From [Clostridium] scindens ATCC 35704 (GTDB taxonomy: Bacteria; Bacillota; Clostridia; Lachnospirales; Lachnospiraceae): a stretch of DNA of 64,000 bases. The position numbers and the translations under genes are program-made. Below are positions 53,862-61,754 of this stretch, in pieces (position 1 is the stretch's first letter; each line of letters starts with the position of its first letter). The notes beneath the pieces are model-generated. The model was not told where the DNA came from, did not search any database, and saw nothing but the letters and a program-made list of their open reading frames with translations. The stretch spans positions 3,536,501 through 3,600,500 of the forward strand of contig NZ_CP036170.1 of assembly GCF_004295125.1 (NCBI RefSeq), given 5' to 3'.

Positions 53862-54371
53862 TTAGGCTTCTGCCGGGATCTCACCCTCTACGAATGTGCA
53901 TGTCTGCCATTTATCTGTCGTTGTGCAGTATCCTTTTACGATTTCAGATACAGCCTTAAAGTTTCCGCTGTAGATCAGGGCATCCGTGCCGTCTCCTGTC
54001 GTATCAGGAACTACGCTGTATGTACGCTTTCTGGCCGGATATTTGCCTCCTGCCTTTTCCTCGAATACATCCACGCTTACGATCTCTACCTGCGCGTCTA
54101 CACCCAGAAGCTCGTCGTCTGTAATATTGGCGATCTTTTCATGTACTGCATTGTTGGTATAGCGGTCAAATGCATACTCGATTCCGGTAGCATAACCGAC
54201 TACGTCAGTCCTCTCCGTTGCCTCATCGATATACTGGCGTGCGTATTCCTTTGCCTCTTTGCCCTCGATCAATGAGGTGAATCCGGTAATCCTGTCATAA
54301 GTTCCTTCTGTTCCTACCTTCATAAAGGCCAGTCTCTTGTGTCTTCCTACTAATTTCTGATTGTTTGTCAT
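53862..54371 (-). CDS. Major tail (tube) protein
   Basis: The protein has 169 residues; AGAAGGAGAG precedes ATG. It shows a tail-tube pattern: GRHKRLAFMKVG, TSLIEGKEAKEYARQYIDE and a beta-sandwich with YSGNFKAVSEIVKGYC. It polymerises into the tail tube. No sheath gene is present in the cluster, so the tail is non-contractile. Confidence 0.85.
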   Translation of the reverse strand: MTNNQKLVGRHKRLAFMKVGTEGTYDRITGFTSLIEGKEAKEYARQYIDEATERTDVVGYATGIEYAFDRYTNNAVHEKIANITDDELLGVDAQVEIVSVDVFEEKAGGKYPARKRTYSVVPDTTGDGTDALIYSGNFKAVSEIVKGYCTTTDKWQTCTFVEGEIPAEA

Positions 54372-54439
54372 AATTCTCTCTCCTTCTACTTTTAAAATAT
54401 TTTTGCTGTCTTTCGGCTGTCCGCCATTTTTACATACGC

Positions 54440-54865
54440 CTATCTGTTGTCAAGATAGACCATCCTGCATTCCATCAGATACTTCACGTATCCGGCTTCC
54501 CTGGAATCCAGGTATCCGCTTTTTACCGTGTCGATTCTGACCGGCGTGACTCCTTCCATTTCCGGAAGGCTTCCATCCAGGCTCTGCTTCTCGAGCCATT
54601 CCTCCAGATACTGGCAGTTCCCGATGCCGTCAACCGTACGGCTTGCGTCTTCTGTATCCAACGCTTTCATAGTTACGGTAAACCAGTACTGTTTCAGTAC
54701 CTTTCCATCCGCATACTTCTTATAAACTGGCTCTCCTTTTGCCGTATTAACGGAATAGCCTTCTCCATCGGGAAGATAATCCTTATGGATAACGCTTCCG
54801 CTAAACACCGGACAGGTCGTCAGATATTCCCGTATGCTTTCCAAAATCGTCTTTTCCTGCGCCAA
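54440..54865 (-). CDS. Probable tail terminator/completion protein
   Basis: The protein has 141 residues, starting at TTG 54865 with GGAGGTGGTGAG upstream. Its fold pattern (IREYLTTCPVFSGSVI, EEWLEKQSLDG) and its position directly before the tail tube fit the minor capsid/tail completion group. No head genes precede it: the next gene upstream is a Cro-like regulator. Confidence 0.68.
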   Translation of the reverse strand: MAQEKTILESIREYLTTCPVFSGSVIHKDYLPDGEGYSVNTAKGEPVYKKYADGKVLKQYWFTVTMKALDTEDASRTVDGIGNCQYLEEWLEKQSLDGSLPEMEGVTPVRIDTVKSGYLDSREAGYVKYLMECRMVYLDNR

Positions 54866-54954
54866 CTCACCACCTCCGTATCATGCTTTTTACTTTTGGC
54901 AATATTGCTAATTGACTCTCCAGTTACATAATGCTATATTGTTTTTATCGAACA

Positions 54955-55185
54955 TCAGTTCTGATCAGGTGATGGGTCATATCTTGTAAACAGCCATCGG
55001 AAGTTGTACTTTTTAAACAGGGTCTTGTGGATCTTATATGCATCCTCATAATAGAATCCCTTTTTGGTAGAACCGTTCACGATGCTGCTGACCGTCTGAT
55101 ATTGACAGTCCAGAAGTTTTCCCATCTGCAGAAATGTAACTTTTTCTGTTTTCATTGCCTCAAGCAGATTTTGATAAACCAGCAT
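54955..55185 (-). CDS. Cro-like small helix-turn-helix regulator
   Basis: The protein has 76 residues; AAAGGAG precedes ATG. The helix-turn-helix is VTFLQMGKLLDCQYQTVSSIV. It is the first gene of the minus-strand tail operon, driven by a consensus promoter at 55240-55268 and divergent from the XRE repressor. Confidence 0.78.
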   Translation of the reverse strand: MLVYQNLLEAMKTEKVTFLQMGKLLDCQYQTVSSIVNGSTKKGFYYEDAYKIHKTLFKKYNFRWLFTRYDPSPDQN

Positions 55186-55210
55186 TTTTTACTCCTTTCC
55201 AAGATTATTC

Positions 55211-55230
55211 AAATTCGTAATTCCGAATTT
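55211..55230. promoter_or_regulatory. Operator-like palindrome O1
   Basis: AAATTCG-taattc-CGAATTT, a perfect 7-bp inverted repeat. It lies just downstream of the minus-strand -10 box, about 10 bp into the transcript region. Confidence 0.68.
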
Positions 55231-55239
55231 GTTAACCTG

Positions 55240-55268
55240 ATTATATTCTTTATTTCGTATTATGTCAA
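55240..55268 (-). promoter_or_regulatory. Consensus promoter of the tail operon
   Basis: Read on the minus strand: TTGACA, 17 bp, TATAAT, a perfect sigma-A-type promoter. Palindromes O1 and O2 cover its start region and its -35 box, so a bound repressor would block it. Confidence 0.85.
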
Positions 55269-55273
55269 TACGA
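55255..55273. promoter_or_regulatory. Operator-like palindrome O2
   Basis: TCGTATT-atgtc-AATACGA, a perfect 7-bp inverted repeat overlapping the -35 box of the tail promoter. Confidence 0.68.
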
Positions 55274-55294
55274 TAAATTTTGATTTCCGTATTT

Positions 55295-55310
55295 ATTCGG
55301 TTTTCCGAAT
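55295..55310. promoter_or_regulatory. Operator-like palindrome O3
   Basis: ATTCGG-tttt-CCGAAT, a perfect 6-bp inverted repeat. It lies 7 bp upstream of the -35 box of the repressor promoter, suggesting autoregulation. Confidence 0.62.
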
Positions 55311-55317
55311 TTTATCA

Positions 55318-55346
55318 TTTACAAAATATGTTCAAGAGTATATAAT
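55318..55346 (+). promoter_or_regulatory. Promoter of the repressor/ImmA operon
   Basis: TTTACA, 17 bp, TATAAT, followed 42 bp later by the ATG of the XRE gene with GAGGTGG just upstream. Confidence 0.75.
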
Positions 55347-55388
55347 GAATCTATATACCTTGGAAAGAGTATAAAATGAGGTGGAATT

Positions 55389-55718
55389 ATGGATAAAGCA
55401 AGAATCCTGGAACAGTTGATCAAGGAACAGGGCTATAATCTGAAGTCTTTCGCTGCCAAGTGTGGCATGCCCTATACAACCTTATATGGAATCATTAAGA
55501 ACGGCGTAGGACGCGCCAGCGTCAACAATGTCAACCTAATATGCCGGAATCTGGGAATCGAGATGAAAGACTTGGAGGCAATGGCAAAGGGTACCCCTGT
55601 CAAAGAATACGAGCCTACTTATGAAGATGTGGAACATCTGATCGCAAGGAATGGAAAGGAATTTTCCACAGAACAGAAGATGCGCCTGATCAAACTGCTG
55701 TCCGAAATTGATTCATAA
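55389..55718 (+). CDS. XRE-family repressor
   Basis: The protein has 109 residues. An N-terminal helix-turn-helix (NLKSFAAKCGMPYTTLYGII) is followed by a short helical C-terminal region. It lies directly before an ImmA-type peptidase gene, the usual arrangement of ImmR-like repressors inactivated by proteolysis. It likely binds palindromes O1-O3 and holds the tail operon off. Confidence 0.85.
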   Translation: MDKARILEQLIKEQGYNLKSFAAKCGMPYTTLYGIIKNGVGRASVNNVNLICRNLGIEMKDLEAMAKGTPVKEYEPTYEDVEHLIARNGKEFSTEQKMRLIKLLSEIDS

Positions 55719-55731
55719 AGGACTGGTTTTA

Positions 55732-56454
55732 TTGGCTGATACAAAGATTATCGCCGCAACTTTAGAAGTGTTTCAGGAGTGCAAAGTGCGCTCTTTTCCG
55801 GTGGACTGCTGCAGTCTGCTCAGGCACTATGGATATAAGGTATACACCTATAAGGAATTAAAAATGAAAAATAATGAATTGTATGAGATGTGCATGGGCT
55901 ATTCCGACGATGCATTTCAAGATGGATGCACCGGCATCATTGCCTACAATCAGGACAAGCCTGCCGGAAGAAGCCGTTTTTCCTTGATGCATGAACTGGG
56001 CCACCATGTCTTTGCACATGTAGGGAATTCTTCCCGGAATGAGCGGGAAGCCAATGCCTTTGCCAGCAATCTTCTGGCTCCGCGCATTGCAATTCACTAC
56101 GCCCATTGCCATTCTGCTTCCGATGTGGCACATATTTTTGAACTTTCCTACGAGGCCGCTTCCAATGCATTTGCCGACTATCAGAAATGGCACGCAAGGG
56201 TTGCCCGCTATTCCATGACCACGCTGGACCAGCAGATGTACCAGCACTTTTACCATTCATCCGCAAGACGGTTCGTCTGGAATATCCGTAGATGCCCCTC
56301 CTGCGGCAGAATACTATACAATCGTCAGGAATGCGGATGCCAGTTGACTGCTTTACCAGAATATATTCCTGCTTTCGGAACGGAAGATGCCTGGGACAGA
56401 GATAGCGATCGGCAGTTTAAAGGAGCCTTGAACCGCTGGCTGTATGGGGAATAG
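55732..56454 (+). CDS. immA: ImmA/IrrE family metallopeptidase with C-terminal zinc ribbon
   Basis: The preferred start is TTG at 55732 with AAAGGA upstream; an upstream TTG at 55708 is possible. The product is about 240 residues. The zinc peptidase motif is SLMHELGHHVFAHV (HExxH), followed by NEREANAFASNLLAP with the third ligand region. The C-terminus has CPSCGRILYNRQECGC, an added zinc ribbon. ImmA peptidases cleave the partner repressor after a stress signal, so this gene probably controls induction of the tail genes. Confidence 0.9.
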   Translation: MADTKIIAATLEVFQECKVRSFPVDCCSLLRHYGYKVYTYKELKMKNNELYEMCMGYSDDAFQDGCTGIIAYNQDKPAGRSRFSLMHELGHHVFAHVGNSSRNEREANAFASNLLAPRIAIHYAHCHSASDVAHIFELSYEAASNAFADYQKWHARVARYSMTTLDQQMYQHFYHSSARRFVWNIRRCPSCGRILYNRQECGCQLTALPEYIPAFGTEDAWDRDSDRQFKGALNRWLYGE

Positions 56455-56455
56455 A

Positions 56456-56495
56456 AAACGGCTTTTCCACACTTTGAATTGTGGAAAAGCCGTTT
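56456..56495. terminator. Bidirectional terminator between immA and the Rpn gene
   Basis: AAACGGCTTTTCCACA and TGTGGAAAAGCCGTTT form a perfect 16-bp stem with an 8-base loop, with A and T runs on either side. It separates two convergent genes. Confidence 0.9.
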
Positions 56496-56498
56496 GTT

Positions 56499-57374
56499 TT
56501 ATAATCCATATTTCTGATACATCGAAGCCCGGTATGACTCGTCTTCACTGACCCTTCTTATATCCTCTAAACGATTCTCATTAAGTAGCCTATGGATTAA
56601 TTCTGAAAGACGTAACTCACCTATTCTCTCACCCCTCCTTTCACCTATTCTCTCACTTTTTTGTTCTCTTTTTTTGGCTTCTTCCTCTAATTCTTCGGCA
56701 AATAACTCCTTTAATGCATCGCACAACATATCTCTCGCCTCCTTCATCGCCTTCTGGTTTGCCCGGACTACCAGATCCATTACCGCCTGGTATAGTTTCG
56801 AATCCTTATGCGCTTTATAGTCCCTAATCAGCCGGTCTGTCTCCTGATCTGCCCTTATATCCGTCCTGAGGCTATTAAGCCATCTGTTCTCATCACTGGA
56901 AAGTTCATGGTTTAATATAATCTGAATCGGCAGGAACTCATTTTCCAGCCAATAGATTCCATTCTCGACCTTTCTTATGGCAATCTTCCGCTCCTCTTCT
57001 AAGATTCTTAGCATCTCCCTTGGATAGTGGCTGCACACAAAGGTTATGGTAATCTCCTCCATCCGAATATCTCCAACTTTCTCCGTATCTGACTGATAAA
57101 AACAAGCGTATCCGTAAACTTTATAAAAGTCGTTGATGCTCAGATAATCCCCCGGACTTTTATATTCAATCAGGTTATGCTTCCGAAAAATTCTCCCAAT
57201 ATTCTTGCGTACCGGGGAATCGGTCATTTTCTTTACAATCAATGTGTCTATACGCATCGGCTTCTTGCTTAATTCGTACTCCGGATAGAACTCCAGATTC
57301 CCGGATTCTTCCTGTAATTCAATCTGCAATGCTGCGCAGAATCCCGGATGCCATTGTAAAACCTTATCTGTCAT
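56499..57374 (-). CDS. Rpn family (PD-(D/E)XK) nuclease-like protein
   Basis: The protein has 291 residues. The N-terminal half has the PD-(D/E)XK pattern with RIDTLIVKK and LIEYKSPGD spaced as in Rpn/PDDEXK transposase-like proteins. The C-terminal part is a charged Glu/Arg helical region with a short repeat, KSERIGERRGERIGE. Rpn proteins are mobile DNA endonucleases that promote recombination. It lies alone between the phage region and the dlt-like operon. Confidence 0.8.
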   Translation of the reverse strand: MTDKVLQWHPGFCAALQIELQEESGNLEFYPEYELSKKPMRIDTLIVKKMTDSPVRKNIGRIFRKHNLIEYKSPGDYLSINDFYKVYGYACFYQSDTEKVGDIRMEEITITFVCSHYPREMLRILEEERKIAIRKVENGIYWLENEFLPIQIILNHELSSDENRWLNSLRTDIRADQETDRLIRDYKAHKDSKLYQAVMDLVVRANQKAMKEARDMLCDALKELFAEELEEEAKKREQKSERIGERRGERIGELRLSELIHRLLNENRLEDIRRVSEDESYRASMYQKYGL

Positions 57375-57701
57375 CTGGTACCTCCATTATATTTAATTTT
57401 ATCTTCTCTTGCAAGGTTATTGGTCGGATTCATTCATAGGCATCACCACATTTCTGTCTGAATTACAAATCGGATAATCCTGACGAACGTCAGATAGGAT
57501 TATATAGATATTTTAGAAATAAGATTTGTGAGATTACTGTAGCATATTTCTCTAATATAGGCAATCCTTTTTCCTGGTATGCCTGACAAGCCTGGTGAAT
57601 ATGACCAGCAGAACATTTCAACATATCAGCAAAGTTTACAACATTTTGTAGCATCAAAAAGAGCAGGTTTTAAGCACCTGCTCCTTGCAAATATTCGAAA
57701 T
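57375..57701. other. Intergenic region before the dlt-like operon end
   Basis: About 325 bp without a gene. It contains the terminator of the dlt-like operon at 57655-57683 and an imperfect hairpin TAATCCTGACG/CGTCAgataGGATTA at 57475-57502. Nothing else is supported. Confidence 0.5.
57655..57683 (-). terminator. Terminator of the dlt-like operon
   Basis: On the minus strand GAGCAGGT and ACCTGCTC form an 8-bp stem with a 7-base loop followed by TTTTTG, shortly after the stop codon of the MBOAT gene. Confidence 0.88.
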
Positions 57702-59228
57702 CTAAAACTGCGCATAGATGAATCCGCCCGTGGTGGTCATCACATACCCAAACATGGGAATCCCGAACACCAGCATCCCATACACGGCCCACCGAATCAC
57801 CAAAGGCTTCCTTCCCAGACTTTCCCGGATCTGAATTCCCCTCTCCTTTAAGAAGCTGATCAGGAATACCACCAGGCAGCCCATCGCCAGGATCATATAA
57901 TCCAGTTTGTCCAGTCCCAGCATCATCAGAGAGCCGTCCGTAAGCGTGGCAAGGCTGAACCCTGTCACCGTGCTCTTCATCATGGCAAATGCGGCCGACA
58001 GGCTGACAGCCATGTCAAAGTACCAGCTGATATTCACCAGCAGGAAGGTCCGAAGGATCTGTACGACATGCCAGGCCCCGGACTTGGGATTGATATGGAA
58101 CTTCTCGAAACCTTTGCGGTAAAGTGGGGCCAGCAGGCTGCTGATCGCGATGATCAGGCCGTTATACAGGCCATAGGCAATGTATTTCCATGCGGCGCCG
58201 TGCCAGATGCCAACGACCAGAAAGACGATAATATTAGCAACGCAGATGGGAACCACCCGCCCGGTCTTCTTGCCAAAGGCCTTTTTGGACCATTTGCCGA
58301 ACTTGCCCATCCATTTAGACAGAGACACCGGATAAAAGATATAGTCCTTCATCCAGGTCCCCAGCGTAATGTGCCAGCGATGCCAGAAGTCTGTGATGGA
58401 CGTTGCAAAGTAAGGCCGCTTAAAGTTCTGATCCAGTTCTACGCCAAAGAGCGCGGCAACACCCATGACTACATCCATGCCGCCGGAAAAGTCCATATAC
58501 AGCTGGATGGAATACATCAGGACGGCAACGATATTCGTCACGCCGGAATACTGGGTATAATTCTGGAATACCTGATTTACCACCACTGCTGCCCGGTCTG
58601 CCAGCACCAGTTTCTTGAAGAATCCCCATAACATCAGTTGAAGCGCGTACTGGGCCTTCAACAGATCAAAGGAATGCTGTTCATACAGCTGCCTGGCCAG
58701 CCTGTCGAATCTGCCGATGGGCCCCTGCAGCAGCTGGGGGAAAAAAGATACAAACAAGGCAAATCGGAACGGATTCTTCTCGGCTTCGTATTTTCCCCAG
58801 TATACGTCGATGATATATCCCATGGACTGGAATGTATAGAACGAGATTCCAAGCGGCAGGATCAACTTCTGGAACGAGATTCCTGCATGGAATATAGCGT
58901 TTACATTCTCAATCGCAAAGTTGGTATATTTTAAGACCGCCAGCATGCCGAAGTTCAGCAGCAGGCACCCGATCAGGATTCTCCGCTTTCTCGACTTCGC
59001 CTCATTCCTGGGCAGTTCTTTGTGGTTCACCCGATCTAAGAGTCTTCCCGTCCCGTAAGTGGTGATGGTGGTATAGAGCAGGAAGAACAGAATCTTGATT
59101 CCCGATGATGCATAGTAGATATAACTGAAGATCAGCAGCCATATCCACTGGAATCTTTTCGGAATCAGATAGTAACCGATTACCGCGATTCCCACAAATA
59201 TCAGGAATTCCATTGATATAAGGGACAT
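57702..59228 (-). CDS. MBOAT family acyltransferase, DltB-like
   Basis: The protein has 508 residues and about 11 predicted membrane helices. The conserved block includes FFPQLLQGPIGRF, DFWHRWHITLGTWMKDYIFYP and the catalytic His in VVGIWHGAAW. In dlt systems DltB passes the carrier-bound D-alanyl group across the membrane. Here it is the last gene, 16 bp after the carrier protein, so the gene order differs from the standard dltABCD. Confidence 0.88.
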   Translation of the reverse strand: MSLISMEFLIFVGIAVIGYYLIPKRFQWIWLLIFSYIYYASSGIKILFFLLYTTITTYGTGRLLDRVNHKELPRNEAKSRKRRILIGCLLLNFGMLAVLKYTNFAIENVNAIFHAGISFQKLILPLGISFYTFQSMGYIIDVYWGKYEAEKNPFRFALFVSFFPQLLQGPIGRFDRLARQLYEQHSFDLLKAQYALQLMLWGFFKKLVLADRAAVVVNQVFQNYTQYSGVTNIVAVLMYSIQLYMDFSGGMDVVMGVAALFGVELDQNFKRPYFATSITDFWHRWHITLGTWMKDYIFYPVSLSKWMGKFGKWSKKAFGKKTGRVVPICVANIIVFLVVGIWHGAAWKYIAYGLYNGLIIAISSLLAPLYRKGFEKFHINPKSGAWHVVQILRTFLLVNISWYFDMAVSLSAAFAMMKSTVTGFSLATLTDGSLMMLGLDKLDYMILAMGCLVVFLISFLKERGIQIRESLGRKPLVIRWAVYGMLVFGIPMFGYVMTTTGGFIYAQF

Positions 59229-59244
59229 GTTTCTCCTCCGCTAT

Positions 59245-59472
59245 TTAGGCTTCCTGAAGACGCTGTACCATATCCCACAGCGCCTGTGCCGAGTTAAAAT
59301 TCTCAGGCACGATATCCACAGGCGTGATCTCGATGTCAAATGCTTCTTCCAATTCTCCCACAATAGACAGGATCGCAAATGAGTCCAGCACTTCGTCATC
59401 AATCAATGTGGTACAGGTCTCATAGTCTGCATCCGGCTGGATGTCATTTAAGATTTCCAATAATTTTTCCAT
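59245..59472 (-). CDS. Acyl carrier protein, DltC-like
   Basis: The protein has 75 residues. The phosphopantetheine Ser31 lies in DEVLDSFAILSI (D-S-F in place of D-S-L), with the usual four-helix pattern. It carries the aminoacyl group made by the adenylation enzyme at 61747 to the MBOAT protein. Confidence 0.9.
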   Translation of the reverse strand: MEKLLEILNDIQPDADYETCTTLIDDEVLDSFAILSIVGELEEAFDIEITPVDIVPENFNSAQALWDMVQRLQEA

Positions 59473-59502
59473 ATTCTTTCTCTCCTATTTTATCGTTTCC
59501 TT

Positions 59503-60501
59503 TTAGTTTTCTTTTTTTGTCTCTTTCTCAGACAGATATTTTCCCAGCTCTGCGCTGAATTTTTCTGCCTCTTCGCCATACATATGGCCGTCATAATCCC
59601 AGTAGCCTTCCATGCTCCGATCGATGTTCAGTCCATCGTCAAAATTAAAGTTCTTGTACGGGACTTGATATTTCTTGGTCAGGGCTTTAAAATATGCATC
59701 CGACTGCCGGAAGCTATCCGGCATATTCGCTATCGTGTCCGCAGGGACCGGCAGAGTAATCACTTCCAGCTCGATTCCCTCTTCCTTGCAGAATCTAACC
59801 ATTTTTCTGAAATACGCAAGCGCTGCCGGACGTATCTGTCCTTCATCCCAAGGGACATTATTGAAAGTTCCCTTATCCGCCCCTTCGGCTTTGTCCTGAT
59901 AGAGGAATCCTCTGTCCGCATAATGGCCGCCAGGCACGTCCAGGATCTTCGGGTCATGCGACTGATATGCGGAGCTAAGCTTCTTCTTAGCCGTCTCTTT
60001 GGCCTGCATCAGGTTATTCTTATAGTAACTCCAGGGAAAGAGCGTTCCCCTGAATTCCAGTTCCATGATCTTATTTACAAAGTATTCTGCCTTATTTAGC
60101 GACCATGGGAACTCCTTATAAAAGAAAATGGACGTAGAGCCAAGTCTCTGGTCCAGAATCCAGTAAGATGGATCCAGTTCATAGATGATTTTCTCCGGCT
60201 TATGCTTTCTGCAGGCTTCCTTCATCAGATAATAAGTATCCACCGGATACTCGTCTGCCATGCACAGGTTGAAACTCTTCTTTCCTGTCACCTCGTCGAC
60301 TTTCCCGGGGCTGATCCCATACTGTCCATGGGAGGTGCCGATGAATAGATAATCAAAAGGCCCTTCCTCTTTCACTTTGTGCAGATTCATCCACACCACG
60401 TTAGGCGGCATGGTAATCCAGTTCAGGCATCCGGACAGTACCGCGCAGATAGCCAGGAACAGGATGATCCTTATAATTTTACATCTTTTTTTACTTTTCA
60501 T
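59503..60501 (-). CDS. DltD-like membrane-anchored SGNH-type protein
   Basis: The preferred start is ATG at 60501 (MKSKKRCKI), two bases after the upstream stop; the product has 332 residues. One N-terminal membrane helix is followed by an extracytoplasmic domain with FIGTSHGQYGISPG (Ser block), ELDPSYW and a C-terminal YWDYDGHMYGE with the Asp/His pair. It is the DltD position in this operon. A paralogue lies at 42859 beside the LtaS-like gene. Confidence 0.78.
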   Translation of the reverse strand: MKSKKRCKIIRIILFLAICAVLSGCLNWITMPPNVVWMNLHKVKEEGPFDYLFIGTSHGQYGISPGKVDEVTGKKSFNLCMADEYPVDTYYLMKEACRKHKPEKIIYELDPSYWILDQRLGSTSIFFYKEFPWSLNKAEYFVNKIMELEFRGTLFPWSYYKNNLMQAKETAKKKLSSAYQSHDPKILDVPGGHYADRGFLYQDKAEGADKGTFNNVPWDEGQIRPAALAYFRKMVRFCKEEGIELEVITLPVPADTIANMPDSFRQSDAYFKALTKKYQVPYKNFNFDDGLNIDRSMEGYWDYDGHMYGEEAEKFSAELGKYLSEKETKKEN

Positions 60502-60503
60502 GT

Positions 60504-61754
60504 CTATTGTTCTGCCTCTATACAATTGATCTCGTCCGTACTTCGGCGTCTTCTTGCCACTTTGATGCCTTCGCTTTTTGAATAGAACAGGACCTGCGGC
60601 AGATCCCTGCTCAGGAACAGATACATGCCTTCCGTCACAGAATAGGCCCCCGTACGCTCAAATACCAGTATATCTCCAATCTTCGCCTGCTGCAAGGGCA
60701 GATTCTTCACAATCACGTCATTGACGGTACACAGCGAGCCGCATACGTTCCACTCCGTTACATCCTTTTGACTAAAATCCTCCTGCTTAATGCCTTTTTG
60801 CTCTTTGTCCACAGATACTTCTTCATATCTGCCCTCTTCCTCGTGATACTGGCGATAATGAGGACGCTTCATTGCCATAGCCTGTCCAAAATAGGTCAGG
60901 TGATGGATGCCTCCATCCACGATACAGTACTTCTGTCCCATATTTTCCTTCTGATCCACGATGGCGGTCAGGTAGCAGCCGCAATAAGCAGCCAGATACC
61001 GGCCCATTTCCAAAGTAATCTTTCCCTGGAATCGAAGTTCTGAAAGAAATCCTGCAAACTCCTTCAGCATGGCTTCATCATCAGCCTCTTCGTCTGTAGA
61101 AAAATACGGCACATAGAATCCGGGACCATACTCCAATTCTTCTGCTTCGTATCCATAGGATTCTTTCAGCATTGTTATCAATTCATCCAGATGCTCCAGT
61201 TCCTTCTTAATTTTTGCCAGTTTCTTTTTCTGGGTTCCGGAATAATGCTGCAAGCCTATGATATTTACATGGGAATACTCGTTTCGCCGCTCTATGATCC
61301 GACAGATCTCTGCCTCATCCATCCCGAACTGGTTGCCGCTGGTCACGCGGATCAGGGCCCGGATACGGATGCCTTCCTTGCAGGCGCATTGTTCCAGAAG
61401 TTCCAGATGACTGGCAGACTCTATGGTATAGGTTCCCTTATCCCTATAATTACACATAACATGGGCAATGTCCTTCTCCTCCTTATATACGCCGGAGAGC
61501 ACGATCCGTTCCATAGGAATCTGGCAAGTCTCGCATATGCCAAACTCCCCCGGAGAGCAGACTTCATATTTGTCAACCACGTCCTTTAAAGGCTTTACCA
61601 GAAACGGATTGGCCTTCATGGCATAGCAGAGGCTTGCCTTTCCTCCAAGAATTTCCCGGATCATGGCGATTCTTTTTTTCAACTCATCGATATGGAATAC
61701 ATAGGACGGCGTCTCATATTTTCCGGCAATCTGCCTTAATATATCTCTATCCAT
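60504..61754 (-). CDS. Fold-type III PLP decarboxylase-like enzyme in a dlt-like operon
   Basis: The protein has 416 residues and overlaps the adenylation gene by 8 bp (ATGGATAG). It has the diaminopimelate/ornithine decarboxylase fold: the PLP Lys47 in SLCYAMKANP, a phosphate-binding GPGFYVPYF segment, and a C-terminal CGSLCTVNDVI with the active-site Cys-Asp. The usual GAY motif remains (RTGAYSVTEGMY). Standard dlt operons have no such enzyme. It may supply the amino acid or amine to be activated, or act as a racemase-like enzyme; the substrate is unknown. Confidence 0.82.
   Translation of the reverse strand: MDRDILRQIAGKYETPSYVFHIDELKKRIAMIREILGGKASLCYAMKANPFLVKPLKDVVDKYEVCSPGEFGICETCQIPMERIVLSGVYKEEKDIAHVMCNYRDKGTYTIESASHLELLEQCACKEGIRIRALIRVTSGNQFGMDEAEICRIIERRNEYSHVNIIGLQHYSGTQKKKLAKIKKELEHLDELITMLKESYGYEAEELEYGPGFYVPYFSTDEEADDEAMLKEFAGFLSELRFQGKITLEMGRYLAAYCGCYLTAIVDQKENMGQKYCIVDGGIHHLTYFGQAMAMKRPHYRQYHEEEGRYEEVSVDKEQKGIKQEDFSQKDVTEWNVCGSLCTVNDVIVKNLPLQQAKIGDILVFERTGAYSVTEGMYLFLSRDLPQVLFYSKSEGIKVARRRRSTDEINCIEAEQ

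Noticed and set aside
44960-57374. Complete prophage with attachment sites
   Set aside because: No phage integrase, head genes or clear att duplication were found; the tyrosine recombinase lies between inverted fibre cassettes and fits a shufflon role.
57475-57502. Riboswitch or attenuator near the dlt-like operon
   Set aside because: There is only one weak hairpin with a bulge, downstream of the operon, and no recognisable aptamer pattern.
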